Shown one piece after another: positions 5,234-5,878 of a stretch of 5,878 bases of DNA (the stretch's first letter is position 1; each line of letters opens with the position of its first letter). The notes beneath the pieces are model-generated. The model did no database searches, had not been told where the DNA came from, and was given only the letters and a program-made list of their open reading frames with translations. The position numbers and the translations under genes are program-made. The DNA is from Bacteroidales bacterium (GTDB lineage Bacteria; Bacteroidota; Bacteroidia; Bacteroidales; Bacteroidaceae). Location: positions 1-5,878 of the forward strand of contig SFFB01000054.1 in the NCBI GenBank assembly GCA_004557035.1, read 5' to 3'.

Positions 5234-5878
5234 ATCGTTGGAAGTTTTTGTGTGGGTTGCTTCGGGAGAGGCTGTGCGTGCGGAGAAGAGCGCACGGATG
5301 CCGTCCAGCAGAGAGCGGCGCGAAATGTCGGCGGTTTTCTTTTCCCGCTGTGCAGGGAGGGGGAAACCGCAGGCCAGGATTTCGCCCTTGAGGGCATCGG
5401 TAATGACGGGGTGTTCCTCGTCCTTGCAGATGTCGTCAATGAGGCCGCGTGCCTTGCAGTCCTCTGCGGTGAGCCAGGCTGCATCGTGCATCCATCCCGC
5501 CACGTCCTTGACCTTCTTGCCGCAGCGCGCGGCATAGATATTGGCCACAGTCTGGTCAATCGTTTCAAGGGCGTTGCGGGAAGCCTCCAATTTCTTGATG
5601 GCAGCGTCTATCTCCTCCGCGTTCATCTGCCCCCAGGTGTCCACCCAGTTGGAGCAGCGGTGCATGAGGAAGAGGGCGAACTCGCCCATGACGATATGCT
5701 TTGCGCCCATTGCGATGATGGTGGCGGCGGAAGCCACGAAGCCGTGGAGGTGGACGCTCACCTCGCCATGTTCAAGGAACATTTGGCGGATTTGGAGAGC
5801 GTCAATCACCGCGCCGCCCAGCGAGGAGATATAGACGTTGCAAGGTTTTTTCTTGCACTTGGCCAGTTCATCGCGGAC
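4934..5878 (-). CDS. ClpP-like prohead protease with C-terminal scaffold-like coiled coil (5' end outside window)
   Basis: The frame is open from the right edge to TAA 4936-4934: 314 residues are visible and the N-terminus is missing. GTG 5809 is an internal codon, because the ClpP core begins upstream of it. Visible residues 14-24 (NVYISSLGGAV) match the ClpP strand and oxyanion-loop glycines. GFVASAATIIAMGA (46-59) carries the nucleophile Ser50 and LFLMHR (69-74) the catalytic His73. LTAEDCKARGLIDDI (136-150) matches the usual ClpP C-terminal turn, with Asp132 as a possible third residue. After a linker (about 155-215) comes a hydrophilic region with a coiled coil near 241-277, rich in Gln, ending AAYKQLKGLD. 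Phage proteases of this S14 family cleave scaffold and capsid proteins during head maturation, and the capsid gene follows at once. I infer that the tail is a scaffold domain. Confidence 0.85.
   Translation of the reverse strand, partial: VRDELAKCKKKPCNVYISSLGGAVIDALQIRQMFLEHGEVSVHLHGFVASAATIIAMGAKHIVMGEFALFLMHRCSNWVDTWGQMNAEEIDAAIKKLEASRNALETIDQTVANIYAARCGKKVKDVAGWMHDAAWLTAEDCKARGLIDDICKDEEHPVITDALKGEILACGFPLPAQREKKTADISRRSLLDGIRALFSARTASPEATHTKTSNDMNQDYKNVMAVLQTDSLAAQDGKVVLSAEQMTALDTHLSSLAAEKQQQDQQIADLQAQVANLQKQDGDHTQRVEDVLTDPAEDYASRARAAYKQLKGLD

Overview
The window reads as the late (virion-assembly) part of a prophage or phage from a member of the Bacteroidota, joined at its left end to an AT-rich segment. 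The host assignment is an inference. Several proteins resemble uncharacterised families I associate with Bacteroides/Prevotella-type prophages, and no start codon has a convincing Shine-Dalgarno sequence, as is usual in that phylum. No database search was possible.

Right to centre (5878 down to about 666), everything is on the minus strand and tightly packed, so it is probably one operon. In transcription order it holds: a ClpP-like head-maturation protease with a long coiled-coil C-terminal extension (5' end outside the window); a probable major capsid protein; a 197-residue virion-protein candidate; a 266-residue conserved phage protein of unknown role; a small phospholipase D-like protein with one HxK motif; a 93-residue helix-turn-helix protein overlapping it by ATGA; a 202-residue helix-turn-helix protein resembling small terminase subunits; and a 137-residue protein of unknown role. 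Protease, scaffold and capsid would build and mature the procapsid. The two helix-turn-helix proteins are candidates for DNA recognition in packaging. The role of the PLD-like protein is open. The only sizeable gap in the operon (2422-2523) contains a hairpin.

Left end (1-665): base composition falls abruptly from clearly GC-rich to clearly AT-rich near the end of the last phage gene. Positions 260-665 show no credible gene but contain small inverted repeats and promoter-like -7 boxes. From 259 leftward, off the window edge, runs the start of another minus-strand gene that I do not recognise. It could be phage cargo (a moron) or the flanking host gene.

I saw no tRNA, rRNA, CRISPR array, insertion sequence or clear attachment site. 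Long plus-strand reading frames over the phage genes are antisense shadows.
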